A DNA stretch of 64,000 bases from Cellulomonas humilata (lineage in GTDB: Bacteria; Actinomycetota; Actinomycetes; Actinomycetales; Cellulomonadaceae). Made by a program: the position numbers and the translations under genes. Of this stretch, positions 16,115-24,226 are shown piece after piece; the first letter of the stretch is position 1; the number at the start of each line of letters is the position of its first letter. Under the pieces are notes generated by a model, which was given only the letters and a program-made list of their open reading frames with translations, was not told where the DNA came from and did no database searches. The DNA lies in NCBI RefSeq assembly GCF_030814415.1, contig NZ_JAUSVB010000003.1, forward strand, positions 124,001 through 188,000, read 5' to 3'.

Positions 16115-16716
16115 GATGGACCTCCTGGTGTGGGTGCTGTCGGGGCATGACGCGGAGGGTCCGCGGTTCTCGACACGTCCTCGTCCAGCCCGTCGTGCAG
16201 GTCGCCGCACTCGACCTCGACGACGCCGTGCGCGACGAGGTAGCCGCGCGCACCCCGGTCGCCGGTGAGGGTGTCGGACAGGGGAGCCCAGTGGTCCGCG
16301 CCGATGAGCACGGGGTGCCCCGGGCGCCCGTCGTAGACCGCCTGCCGGAGCGTGTGCCGGTCCCACGTCGCGGCCAGGCGCTCGACGACGCTCACCGGGG
16401 TGCCGGGCAGGTCCACGAGCGTGACCACGACCGCGTCGCCGGCTGCGTGCGCGAGCCCCGTGCGCAGCGACTCGCCGAGCCCGTCCGCCCACTGCCGCGC
16501 GACCACCGTCGTGACCCGGGCGTCGTCGGGGACGAGGCTGCGCGCCTCGTCGGCCGCCGCGCCCAGGACCACGACGACGCGGGCGCAGCCGCCGTCGAGC
16601 AGGAGCCGCACGGCGTCGGCGAGCCAGGGCACCACCAGCGCCTTCGGGCCGCCGTGCCGCGTGCCCGCCCCAGCCGCGAGCACGATGCCGCTGAGGCTTG
16701 CGTCGGTGGGAGGCAC
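16111..16716 (-). CDS. MobA/MocA-like nucleotidyltransferase
   Basis: A 201-residue nucleotidyltransferase of the MobA/MocA type, which transfers CMP or GMP to molybdopterin. The N-terminal IVLAAGAGTRHGGPKAL (about 10-26) is the nucleotide/pyrophosphate loop, VTLVDLPGTP near 95-104 the metal-binding Asp region, and GRPGHPVLIG the substrate loop. The GTG at 16716 is the first start that leaves the motif near the N-terminus; upstream frame extension is Arg/Gly-rich shadow. It lies next to uric-acid and xanthine-dehydrogenase genes, so it most likely makes the cytosine-dinucleotide cofactor for the molybdenum hydroxylase at 20.3-23.8 kb. That assignment is contextual. Confidence 0.8.
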   Translation of the reverse strand: MPPTDASLSGIVLAAGAGTRHGGPKALVVPWLADAVRLLLDGGCARVVVVLGAAADEARSLVPDDARVTTVVARQWADGLGESLRTGLAHAAGDAVVVTLVDLPGTPVSVVERLAATWDRHTLRQAVYDGRPGHPVLIGADHWAPLSDTLTGDRGARGYLVAHGVVEVECGDLHDGLDEDVSRTADPPRHAPTAPTPGGPS

Positions 16717-16770
16717 GTCCCGTACGGTGCCAGTGCGCGCGTGCGGAGCGCTACCCGGGAGGCGGCCTTG

Positions 16771-17232
16771 ATGATCGACGACGGACCCGAGACGCGGTCG
16801 CTGCTGGCGACCGCCCTGCACGTCCCGCGCTGGATCGACGAGGTCGCGTCCGGCTGCCCCTACCCCTCCGTCGACGCGCTCCTCGGTGTCGCGGACCTCG
16901 CCGCGCGCACCCTGACCCCCGCGGAGGTCGACCAGGCCCTCGCCGCCCACCCCCGGATCGGCGAGAGGTCCACCGGGCTGAGCAGCGCCGAGCAGGCCGC
17001 GTCCGCCACCGACGACCCCGCGCTCATCGAGGCGATGGCCGTCGGCAACGAGACGTACGAGCAGCGGTTCGGTCGCATCTTCCTCATCCGCGCCGCCGGT
17101 CGCAGCCGCGTCGAGGTCCTCGCCGAGCTGCACCGCAGGCTCGGGCTCTCCGACGCCGAGGAGGCCGCCGAGGTGGCCGACCAGCTCCGCCAGATCGCGC
17201 TCCTGCGCCTCCCGACCCTGTTCGCCTCATGA
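16771..17232 (+). CDS. uraD: OHCU decarboxylase
   Basis: A 153-residue 2-oxo-4-hydroxy-4-carboxy-5-ureidoimidazoline decarboxylase, the last step making S-allantoin from urate. The catalytic His60 lies in the signature AAHPRIGE (58-65), followed by SSAEQAA with Glu74 and the helix ALIEAMAVGNETYEQRFGRIFLI typical of the all-helical family. The ATG at 16771 follows a GGGAGG site by 8 bases. The stop overlaps the uraH start (ATGA). It works with uricase and uraH encoded nearby on both strands. Confidence 0.95.
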   Translation: MIDDGPETRSLLATALHVPRWIDEVASGCPYPSVDALLGVADLAARTLTPAEVDQALAAHPRIGERSTGLSSAEQAASATDDPALIEAMAVGNETYEQRFGRIFLIRAAGRSRVEVLAELHRRLGLSDAEEAAEVADQLRQIALLRLPTLFAS

Positions 17233-17561
17233 GCCAGCTCACGACGCACGTCCTCGACACCACCCTCGGGCAGCCCGCGGCCGGCGTACCGGTGACCCTG
17301 GCGGCGTCCGTGTCCGGAGTCTGGACCGAGCTGGCGTCCGGGATGACCGACGACGACGGCCGGGCACGGTCGCTCGGACCGGACGCCGTGCCGCCCGGGC
17401 GGTACCGGTTCGTGTTCGACACCGCTGCCTACTTCGCCGCGACCGGGCAGGTGGGGTTCCACCCGGAGGTCGTCGTGGTGTTCGACGTGGTCGACGACGG
17501 GCACTACCACGTGCCGTTGCTGCTCAGCCCGTTCGCGTACTCGACGTACCGGGGAAGCTGA
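17229..17561 (+). CDS. uraH: 5-hydroxyisourate hydrolase
   Basis: A 110-residue transthyretin-like hydrolase that opens 5-hydroxyisourate, the product of uricase. The N-terminal THVLDTTLGQPAAG (His7) and the C-terminal tetrapeptide YRGS, the family signature that forms the active-site edge, are both intact, and the length is normal. It is translationally coupled to uraD by an ATGA overlap. Its stop is 4 bases from the stop of the convergent guanine deaminase gene, so no room remains for a separate terminator. Confidence 0.96.
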   Translation: MSQLTTHVLDTTLGQPAAGVPVTLAASVSGVWTELASGMTDDDGRARSLGPDAVPPGRYRFVFDTAAYFAATGQVGFHPEVVVVFDVVDDGHYHVPLLLSPFAYSTYRGS

Positions 17562-17565
17562 CGGC

Positions 17566-18039
17566 TCAGTACTCGACGCGCGTCGGCCGGGCCAGCCAGG
17601 CCTCCATCGGGGCGGTCGCCGTCGGGACCCGGTGCCCGAGCACGGGCATCGGCCACGTGGCGGGGTCGGAGTCGAACAGGTCGTAGAAAACGCTGTCGTC
17701 GAAGCCCGCGCGGGCGGCGTCGTTGCGGTCGGCGGCGAAGACGACGCGGTCCACCCGCGCCCACAGGCAGGCGGCCAGGCACAGGGGGCACGGCTCGCAC
17801 GACGTGTAGACGGTGGAGCCGGCCAGCGAGAAGGTGCCGATGGTCTGGCACGCCGCCCGGATGGCCAGGACCTCGGCGTGCGCGGTGGGGTCGTTGTCGC
17901 GCGTGACACGGTTCTGACCGGCGCCGATCACCACCCCGGCGCGCACCACGACCGCCCCGAACGGGCCACCGCCGTCGGCGACGTTCGCGGTCGCGAGCGC
18001 GACGGCCTGCGACAGCCAGCTCTCGTCGTCGGGGGTCAC
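17566..18039 (-). CDS. Nucleoside/guanine deaminase
   Basis: A 157-residue zinc-dependent deaminase of the cytidine-deaminase fold, most like bacterial guanine deaminase (guanine to xanthine). The zinc site is intact: HAEVLAI with His54 and catalytic Glu56, and SCEPCPLC with Cys81 and Cys84. The C-terminal FDDSVFYDLFDSDP fits the guanine deaminase group rather than tRNA adenosine deaminase. The GTG start overlaps the uricase stop (GTGA), making a uricase-deaminase operon. Its product xanthine is the substrate of the dehydrogenase encoded at 20.3-23.8 kb. Confidence 0.9.
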   Translation of the reverse strand: MTPDDESWLSQAVALATANVADGGGPFGAVVVRAGVVIGAGQNRVTRDNDPTAHAEVLAIRAACQTIGTFSLAGSTVYTSCEPCPLCLAACLWARVDRVVFAADRNDAARAGFDDSVFYDLFDSDPATWPMPVLGHRVPTATAPMEAWLARPTRVEY

Positions 18040-18929
18040 GGTGCACCCACCGATCGCGTCCAGGCGTCGCCCGCGTCCGGGGTGCCGTCCCGCACGACCA
18101 CCGCCTCGATCAGTCCGTAGGGCCGGTCGGCCGCGAAGAAGACCTCGCCGGGGTTCTCCAGCCCGAACGGGCTCAGGTCGGCCAGGAAGTGGTGCTTGTT
18201 CGGCGCCGCGAACCGGATCTCCACCACCTCCGGGACCGCGTCGAGGACGGCCTCGCCCATCTGCCACAACGTCTGCTGCAGAGCCAGGGAGTGCCGGGTG
18301 GCGAAGGTGGCGAGCATGACCTCGCGGACGCGGGCGTAGGTGACGTCGAAGTCCACGTCGTCGCCCGCGTAGCGCCACTGGGCCACGAGCGAGGTCGCGA
18401 GCACCCGGTCGGACGTCTCCGGGAGCGTCGTGTACTCGTCGGTGAGGAAGCCGCGGAACTCCGAGCCGGTCGACTTCAGCACGGTCAGGTCCTTCAGGCC
18501 GGCGATCACGGTCGTCCCCTCGGCGTCGGCGGTCACCGAGGCGGTGCGGACCTCCTGCCCGCTGCGGACCCACGTGTGGTCGTGCTCGACACCGTCGACC
18601 AGGACGCGGACCCAGGCGTGCTCCTGGACGTCGACCCGCGCGCCGGTCACGGGGACCACGTCGTCCACGAAGTGCCGGGCGAGCAGGGTGGCGAACGCCT
18701 CGGGGGAGGACACGCCGTGCTCCTTGGCGTACGCGAACGCCATGTTCCTCTGGGTGTCCGTGGGCAGCACGGCCGACTGGTCGCCGTCGAGGTAGGCGGC
18801 CGCGAAGTCACCGCGCAGGGCCGTCGAGACGTTGAGGTCGCGGATCTCGTGGCGGGGCGTGTCGCGCACGATCCGGACCACGCGCGTCTCGGCCTTGCCG
18901 TACTGGTGGGCGTGCAGTCGGGCCGTCAT
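18036..18929 (-). CDS. pucL: Urate oxidase (uricase)
   Basis: A 297-residue cofactor-free urate oxidase, converting urate to 5-hydroxyisourate with O2. Two T-fold halves are visible; signatures include the NVSTALRGDFAAAYLDGD segment near 33-50 with the catalytic Thr region, SEFRGFLTDEYTTLPE around 150-165 and the C-terminal PNKHHFLADLSPFGL. The length is normal. It is divergent from xdhC with about 127 bases between starts and is cotranscribed with the guanine deaminase gene. No clear ribosome site precedes the ATG. A single-gene regulator of this locus is not visible. Confidence 0.96.
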   Translation of the reverse strand: MTARLHAHQYGKAETRVVRIVRDTPRHEIRDLNVSTALRGDFAAAYLDGDQSAVLPTDTQRNMAFAYAKEHGVSSPEAFATLLARHFVDDVVPVTGARVDVQEHAWVRVLVDGVEHDHTWVRSGQEVRTASVTADAEGTTVIAGLKDLTVLKSTGSEFRGFLTDEYTTLPETSDRVLATSLVAQWRYAGDDVDFDVTYARVREVMLATFATRHSLALQQTLWQMGEAVLDAVPEVVEIRFAAPNKHHFLADLSPFGLENPGEVFFAADRPYGLIEAVVVRDGTPDAGDAWTRSVGAP

Positions 18930-19056
18930 GGCCGCAGTGTGCCCGGCTGATGTGACATGCGCGTTTCCTCCTGGACGATGGGCCGACGCTACTCGCGGCG
19001 ATCCGGTAGCGGTCTACGCTCGTCGAACCCCGTCAGCGTCCCGGGAGGTGACCGCC

Positions 19057-20061
19057 GTGCTCGAGATCGCGGACCGCCTGCTGGCCACGCTGACCGCCGG
19101 CCACCGGGTCGCCGTCGCGACGGTCGTGTCGATGACCGGCAGCGCGCCCACCGTCGTCGGCACGTCGATGGCCGTGGACGACACCGGCGCCGCGCTCGGC
19201 AGCGTCGCGGGAGGGTGCGTCGAGGGAGCCCTGTACGACCTGTGCACCTCGGTGCTCGACGGCGCCGCGCCGGGCCTGCAGGAGTACGGCGTCACCGACG
19301 AGGACGCGTTCGCCGTCGGCCTGACCTGCGGCGGCGTGCTGCGCGTGCACGCGCGCGAGCTGGGCCCGGCCGACGTGCCCGTGCTCGCCGCGGCGGCCCG
19401 CGGCGACGAGGCCGTCCTCCTGACCGCGCTCGACGGTCCGCTGCCGGACGACGTGCCCGTCCCGGCCCGGTCCGGCATCGTCCGCGTCCAGGGTCCCGAC
19501 GGTGGCGTCGAGGTGTTCGTCGAGGTCGCGTCGGCCCCGCCCCGGATGGTCGTCTACGGCGCGCTCGAGTTCTCGTCGGCCCTCGCCCTCGTGGCGCGGG
19601 CCGTGGGCTACCGCGTCACCGTGTGCGACGCCCGGGCCGTGCTCGCCACCCCGCGCCGCCACCCCGGGGCCGACGAGGTCGTCGTCGACTGGCCTGTCCG
19701 CCACCTCGCGCAGCAGCGTCTCGGTGCTCGCGACGTCGTCTGCGTCATGGCGCACGACGACCGGTTCGACGCCGACCTGGTCCTCGCTGCGCTGCGGTCC
19801 GGGGCGGGGTACGTGGGTGCGATGGGGTCGCGACGGACGCAGGACCGCCGCATCGCGGAGCTGGTCGAGCGGGGGGTCACCGACGACGAGCTGGCCCGGC
19901 TGCACGCCCCGATCGGCCTCGACATCGGCGCCTCGACGCCGGGGGAGACGGCGGTGTCGGTGCTCGCAGAGGTCCTCGCGTCCCGCACGGGCGCAACAGG
20001 CCTCCCACTGACGGACCTGGCGGGCCCGATCCACCGCCCGACCCCGACACCCCACCCCTGA
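19057..20061 (+). CDS. xdhC: XdhC-family molybdenum-cofactor insertion protein
   Basis: A 334-residue XdhC/CoxI protein, which binds and sulfurates molybdenum cofactor and hands it to xanthine dehydrogenase. The N-terminal XdhC_CoxI domain (about 1-75) includes VSMTGSAPTVVGTSMAV and AGGCVEGAL; the Rossmann-like C-terminal domain runs from about 155 to 300 with MVVYGALEFSSAL and GYVGAMGSRRTQDRR. The GTG at 19057 has a GGGAGG site 8 bases before it; the GTG at 19048 overlaps that site and is less likely. A hairpin and two palindromic repeats separate it from the convergent dehydrogenase it probably serves. Confidence 0.92.
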   Translation: MLEIADRLLATLTAGHRVAVATVVSMTGSAPTVVGTSMAVDDTGAALGSVAGGCVEGALYDLCTSVLDGAAPGLQEYGVTDEDAFAVGLTCGGVLRVHARELGPADVPVLAAAARGDEAVLLTALDGPLPDDVPVPARSGIVRVQGPDGGVEVFVEVASAPPRMVVYGALEFSSALALVARAVGYRVTVCDARAVLATPRRHPGADEVVVDWPVRHLAQQRLGARDVVCVMAHDDRFDADLVLAALRSGAGYVGAMGSRRTQDRRIAELVERGVTDDELARLHAPIGLDIGASTPGETAVSVLAEVLASRTGATGLPLTDLAGPIHRPTPTPHP

Positions 20062-20103
20062 CGTCCGAGCATCCGGTCGCCAGGTCGGCCAGATGCTCGG
20101 ACG
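20062..20103 (+). terminator. Hairpin after xdhC
   Basis: Perfect 12-bp inverted repeat CGTCCGAGCATC (20062-20073) and GATGCTCGGACG (20092-20103) around an 18-base loop, starting directly after the xdhC stop. It probably ends the xdhC transcript, though the long loop is unusual for a terminator. Confidence 0.6.
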
Positions 20104-20140
20104 CAGCGACGGGAGGCTGACGCGCGCCCCCCACCCACGC

Positions 20141-20188
20141 GGACGTCCGCACGTTCGGTCGTCGGGACGCGCGAATGTGCGGACGTCC
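20141..20188. repeat. 48-base palindromic repeat, copy 1
   Basis: A 48-base element with perfect 12-bp terminal inverted repeats (GGACGTCCGCAC / GTGCGGACGTCC) around a 24-base middle. The arms themselves contain the 8-base palindrome GGACGTCC. It is identical to copy 2 except for one base (A at 20174). It lies in the 207-base gap between convergent xdhC and the dehydrogenase gene and does not code for a plausible protein. Confidence 0.9.
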
Positions 20189-20203
20189 CCTAGGAAAACC
20201 ACG

Positions 20204-20251
20204 GGACGTCCGCACGTTCGGTCGTCGGGACGCGCGGATGTGCGGACGTCC
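20204..20251. repeat. 48-base palindromic repeat, copy 2
   Basis: Second copy in the same orientation, offset by exactly 63 bases from copy 1 with a 15-base AT-richer spacer (20189-20203, containing CCTAGGAAAACC). It differs from copy 1 at a single base (G at 20237). It ends 18 bases before the dehydrogenase stop codon, so it may terminate or stabilise that mRNA. The near identity suggests recent duplication or a dispersed repeat family. Confidence 0.9.
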
Positions 20252-20269
20252 GGGCGGGGCAGGGGGTGG

Positions 20270-22963
20270 TCAGGGCCGCCGCAGGCGCCAGAGGCGGTCG
20301 GCGGACATGGGGAGCTCGTGGGGGCGGATGCCGACGGCGTCGCGGATGGCGTTGGCCAGCGCCGGCGCGACCGGGTTGTACGGGGCCTCGCTCATCGACT
20401 TGGCACCCAGGGGTCCCAGGTCGTCGGCGGTCTGCGCGAAGAGCACCTCCGTGCGGGGCAGGTCGATCATCTGCGGCACGTGGTAGCTGCGGAACGAGGC
20501 GGTGGTCACGCGGCCCTCGTCGTCGAGCCGCATCTCCTCGTAGAGCGCGGTGCCGATGGCCTGCCCGGTGCCGCCCTCGACCTGGCCGCGCAGCTGTTCG
20601 GGATGCAGCACGGTGCCGGCGTCGACCGCCTGCACAGACCGCAGGACGGTGACCTCGCCGGTCGCGGGGTCGACCGCGACGCGGAACCCGTGCACGTTGA
20701 AGGCGACCGACCGTGGGGAGCCGTCGTGGGTGCCCTGGCCGGTGAGGCCGGGGACGGCCCGCGCGATCTCGGTCAGCGGGACGCCGCTCGCCGACTCGGG
20801 TCCGAGGTCCTGGGCGTCCCAGGTGCGCGGCTCGTCGCTCGGGTGGTCGCGCAGGGCGGCGGCCGCCGAGAGGATCTTGGTGCGCAGCTGGAGGGCGGCG
20901 CGGTGCAGGGCGAGCCCGGCGACGACGACACCCGCGGACCCGAACGCGCCGGTGTCGTACCCGGTCACGTCGGTGTCGGACTGCCGGATCACGATGCGGT
21001 CGACCGTGGTGCCCAGCGCCTGGGCGACCAGCTGGCCGTGCACGGTCGTGGTGCCGTTGCCGAACTCGGTGGTCCCGACGCTGATCTCGTACCGGCCGTC
21101 GTCGAGCAGGCGGACCGACGCCTCGGCGTAGTGCCCGCGCGGGGCGATGGTCGCGATCATGGCGACGGCCGTCCCGGAGCCGACGAGGGTTCCGGGGGGA
21201 GCCGGCAGGTCCGCGGAGCGCTCGGCCAGGGCGTCCTCCACGAGGTCGAGGCACTGGTCCATGCCGTAGGAGTGCATGTCGAGGTCGCCCACCTCGTCGG
21301 GGTCGGCCACGAGCAGCCGGTCGCCGGGGACGACGACGTTGCGGCGGCGGACGTCGAACGCGGAGATCCCGACCGACCGCGCGAGGTCGTCCATCGCCGA
21401 CTCGATGGCGAAGATGACCTGCCCGAGCCCGTACCCGCGGAAAGCGCCCGACGGCAGCGTGTGCGTGTAGACGGACTCGGCGTCGACCCGCTTGTTGGCG
21501 CACCGGTACACCGCGACCGACTCGCTGACGCCGTGGAACATGACGCCCGGCCCGTGGTTGCCGTAGGCGCCGGTGTTGGTGAGGACGTCGATGCGCATCG
21601 CGGTCAGCACGCCGTCGGCGTCGGCACCGAGCTCGACCTCGACGCGGACCGGGTGCCGGCTGGGCACGATGGTGAACTCGTCGGCCCGGGTCATCTCGTA
21701 CTGCACCGGGCGGCCGGTGCGCAGGACGGCGAGCGCGACGACGTCCTCGGTGAGCAACTCCTGCTTGCCGCCGAACCCGCCGCCGACGCGACCGGTGAGC
21801 ACGCGGACCTGGGCGGGGTCGAGCGCGAAGATGTGTGCGATCTCGTCGCGGACCAGGTACGGGACCTGGGTGCTGGTGCGCAGGACGAGGCGGCCGTCCT
21901 CGTCCAGCCAGCCGCGGGTCGCGTGCGTCTCCAGGGCCGCGTGCGACACGCGGCTGGTGCGGTACGTGCCGCCGACGCGGTGCGCGGAGGCGGCGAGGGC
22001 CTCCGAGACGGAGCCCATCTCCGCGTGCAGCTGCGCGACGACGTTGCGGCCCGGCTCCGAGATGCGCGCCTCCGGACCCTTGTCGCCGTGCACCAGGGGA
22101 GCGCCGGGCTCCCGCGCCTGCTCCGGGTCGAGGACGGCGGGCAGCACCTCGTACTCGACCTCGATGAGGCGCAGCGCCCGCGACGCCTCGCGCAGCGACG
22201 CGGCGACGACGACGGCGACGCGCTGCCCGTGGAACCGCAGGACCGGGTCGAGCACGCGGGTGTCGTCGGGGTCGTCGAGGCGGCTCTCGTGGCGGGCGGT
22301 CGAGAACAGGGTGGCCGGGGAGTCCTCGTGCGTGAGGACGGTCAGCACGCCCGGGGCTGCCAGGGCGGCGGTGGTGTCGATCGAGACGATCCGCGCGTGG
22401 GCGTGCGGGCTGCCCAGGACGGCCAGGTGGGCCAGGTCGGTGGCGGGGACGTCGAGCGTGAACGGTTCGCGCCCGGTCACGATCCGGCGCGCCGCGGGGG
22501 AGCGGACGGAGCGCCCGGCGTCCTGGCCGGCCACGGGGTCGACCGTGTTGCAGCGGCGGGCGACGGCGTCACAGATCGACCGGTAGCCCGTGCAGCGGCA
22601 GAGGTTGCCCTTGAGCAGGCGGGTGGTCTCGTCGTCGTCCGTCGTGAGGCCGAGACCCGCCACCGTGGTGACCATGCCGGCGGTGCAGAAACCGCACTGG
22701 AACGCGGCGGCGTCGACGAAGGCGTCGCCCACCACCGGGTCCAGCCCGGTCACCGTCGTGACGGAACGACCCGACGCCCGGTAGGCGGGGACCAGGCAGG
22801 AGTGGGTGGGGCGTCCGTCGAGCAGGACGGTGCACGCGCCGCAGTCGCCCGAGTCGCAGCCCTTCTTCACCTCGACGTGCCCCTGCTCGCGCAGCAGCGT
22901 CCGCAGCACCTGGCCGGGGGCGGGCTCGGCGTCGACGGGCGTGCCGTTCACCTCGAACCTCAT
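20270..22963 (-). CDS. Xanthine dehydrogenase, fused 2Fe-2S and molybdopterin subunits
   Basis: An 897-residue molybdenum hydroxylase with the iron-sulfur and molybdenum parts in one chain. Residues 1-150 hold two 2Fe-2S clusters: Cys36, 41, 44, 56 (plant-ferredoxin type) and Cys90, 93, 122, 124 (helical type, QCGFC and NLCRC). Residues about 160-897 are the molybdopterin region, with VGGGFGGKQ, SGAFRGYGLGQ (substrate Arg) and the C-terminal GAKSMSEAPYNP containing the catalytic Glu. With the separate FAD gene upstream (ATGA overlap) it makes a two-gene enzyme for hypoxanthine/xanthine to urate. Position among uricase and guanine deaminase genes supports xanthine over aldehydes or nicotinate. 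Confidence 0.93.
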   Translation of the reverse strand: MRFEVNGTPVDAEPAPGQVLRTLLREQGHVEVKKGCDSGDCGACTVLLDGRPTHSCLVPAYRASGRSVTTVTGLDPVVGDAFVDAAAFQCGFCTAGMVTTVAGLGLTTDDDETTRLLKGNLCRCTGYRSICDAVARRCNTVDPVAGQDAGRSVRSPAARRIVTGREPFTLDVPATDLAHLAVLGSPHAHARIVSIDTTAALAAPGVLTVLTHEDSPATLFSTARHESRLDDPDDTRVLDPVLRFHGQRVAVVVAASLREASRALRLIEVEYEVLPAVLDPEQAREPGAPLVHGDKGPEARISEPGRNVVAQLHAEMGSVSEALAASAHRVGGTYRTSRVSHAALETHATRGWLDEDGRLVLRTSTQVPYLVRDEIAHIFALDPAQVRVLTGRVGGGFGGKQELLTEDVVALAVLRTGRPVQYEMTRADEFTIVPSRHPVRVEVELGADADGVLTAMRIDVLTNTGAYGNHGPGVMFHGVSESVAVYRCANKRVDAESVYTHTLPSGAFRGYGLGQVIFAIESAMDDLARSVGISAFDVRRRNVVVPGDRLLVADPDEVGDLDMHSYGMDQCLDLVEDALAERSADLPAPPGTLVGSGTAVAMIATIAPRGHYAEASVRLLDDGRYEISVGTTEFGNGTTTVHGQLVAQALGTTVDRIVIRQSDTDVTGYDTGAFGSAGVVVAGLALHRAALQLRTKILSAAAALRDHPSDEPRTWDAQDLGPESASGVPLTEIARAVPGLTGQGTHDGSPRSVAFNVHGFRVAVDPATGEVTVLRSVQAVDAGTVLHPEQLRGQVEGGTGQAIGTALYEEMRLDDEGRVTTASFRSYHVPQMIDLPRTEVLFAQTADDLGPLGAKSMSEAPYNPVAPALANAIRDAVGIRPHELPMSADRLWRLRRP

Positions 22964-23760
22964 GCGAGCTCCTCCCGCACCTGCTCGGCGAGCCGGAGCG
23001 TCATGGCCCGGCGCCAGTCCGGGGCGCCGTGGGGGTCGTCGTACCAGTCGTCGACCGCGTCGACTGAGGCGGACAGCTCGTCGGGGGTCGGCATCGTCGG
23101 GAACGCGAGGCGGTGCGGGTGGGTCACACCGGCGGTGAGGGTGACGACGAGCCCACCCGCGTCGTCGCGACGGCCCGCCACGATCGCCCCGGACCTCCCG
23201 TGCTTGGTCAGCGCGACCCGGCGGAACGCGACCGGCTGCGCGAGCACCTCGGCGGTCACCGACACCGAGCGGAGCACCTCGCCCTGGCTCAGTGAGGTGG
23301 TCCGCACCCCGGTGACCAGCGACGCGACCGGCTCCCGGCGCTCACCGCCGTCCGGCGTCCACACCACGGCGGTCGCGTCGAGCGCGACCGCGAAGGAGGT
23401 CAGAGCGCCTGCCGGGAGCGCCAGGCAGATGTTGCCGCCGACCGTCGCCCAGTCCCAGATCTTCTCCGAGGCCACCAGCGACCGCGCGCACTCCTGCACC
23501 AGGTGCTGCGACCGCCAGCCCGCGACCGGAGGCAGGTCCGCCAGCGACCGGATCGTGCAGGTGGCGGCGAGCGTCAGACCGTCGGCCGTCTGCTCGACCG
23601 CGGGCCAGCCGAGCGTCGTGAGGTCGACGAGCTCCTCCAGGCCGGGTTGCGGCTCAGAGAACAGCCACGTGCCCCCGGCCAGCGGCGCGCTGCGGGGGCC
23701 GAGCGCGAGCTCGGTCCGGTCGTGTGCCGCACGGATGCGGTCCAGCGAGATGAGGTCCAT
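22960..23760 (-). CDS. Xanthine dehydrogenase FAD-binding subunit
   Basis: A 266-residue FAD subunit of a molybdenum hydroxylase. The flavin-binding segments are APLAGGTWLFSE (25-36) followed by LVDLTTLG, and WATVGGNICLALPAGAL near 104-120 (the Thr-x-Gly-Gly-Asn motif); a C-terminal CO_deh_flav_C-like region follows. It is the first gene of the two-gene dehydrogenase operon and overlaps the next start by ATGA. Electrons from the molybdenum centre would pass through the two iron-sulfur clusters to this FAD and then NAD+. Confidence 0.9.
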   Translation of the reverse strand: MDLISLDRIRAAHDRTELALGPRSAPLAGGTWLFSEPQPGLEELVDLTTLGWPAVEQTADGLTLAATCTIRSLADLPPVAGWRSQHLVQECARSLVASEKIWDWATVGGNICLALPAGALTSFAVALDATAVVWTPDGGERREPVASLVTGVRTTSLSQGEVLRSVSVTAEVLAQPVAFRRVALTKHGRSGAIVAGRRDDAGGLVVTLTAGVTHPHRLAFPTMPTPDELSASVDAVDDWYDDPHGAPDWRRAMTLRLAEQVREELA

Positions 23761-23830
23761 GGTCTGCCCGAGTGAACCGTACCCACGTGTCCGGCGTGTG
23801 ACGACAGGCGGTTCGTCCTAGCGTCGATCC

Positions 23831-24226
23831 ATGACGACCCGGCACCTGCGCCAACCGACCCTCGACTGCGCCGAGCCGCGCGAGCTCGCCGAGTTCTACC
23901 GGCAGCTGCTGGGCTGGGTGTACGCGGACGGGCACGAGGAGCCCGACCCCGAGGGCGACGACTTCCTCCTCCTGATCGACCCGTACCGTCCGGTGCGGCT
24001 GGGGTTCCAGCGCTCGGACGCGACGGTGGCGCCGTGGCGGGTGGGCGCCCGCGTGCACCTCGACCTCGACGTCGACGACCTGGATGTCGGGCACGACGAC
24101 GCCGTACGCCTGGGTGCGCGTCCGCTCACGGGCACGCCCGAGGAGGAGGGGCACGCGGACGACCCGTTCCGCGTGTACGCGGACCCGTCGGGACACCCGT
24201 TCTGCCTGTGCCTGGCCGATCAGTGA
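23831..24226 (+). CDS. VOC-family protein (glyoxalase-like)
   Basis: A 131-residue VOC fold protein. LRQPTLDCAEPRELAEFYRQ opens the first module, GARVHLDLDVDDLDVGHDDAVRLGA the second, and YADPSGHPFCLCLADQ ends it, a pattern seen in actinobacterial Glyoxalase_6 proteins. Complete glyoxalase metal ligands are not evident, so substrate and reaction are unknown. It is divergent from the FAD subunit gene by 70 bases and overlaps the 3' end of the convergent amidotransferase gene by 7 bases. Confidence 0.87.
   Translation: MTTRHLRQPTLDCAEPRELAEFYRQLLGWVYADGHEEPDPEGDDFLLLIDPYRPVRLGFQRSDATVAPWRVGARVHLDLDVDDLDVGHDDAVRLGARPLTGTPEEEGHADDPFRVYADPSGHPFCLCLADQ

Noticed and set aside
20141-20251. The two 48-base repeats as a minimal CRISPR array
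   Set aside because: Only two units with a 15-base spacer, repeats are long palindromes, and no cas gene is near.
20093-23821. A 1242-codon plus-strand open frame over the xanthine dehydrogenase genes
   Set aside because: It is Arg/Gly/Asp/Val-rich low-complexity shadow opposite two clearly conserved genes, with no domain and no ribosome site.
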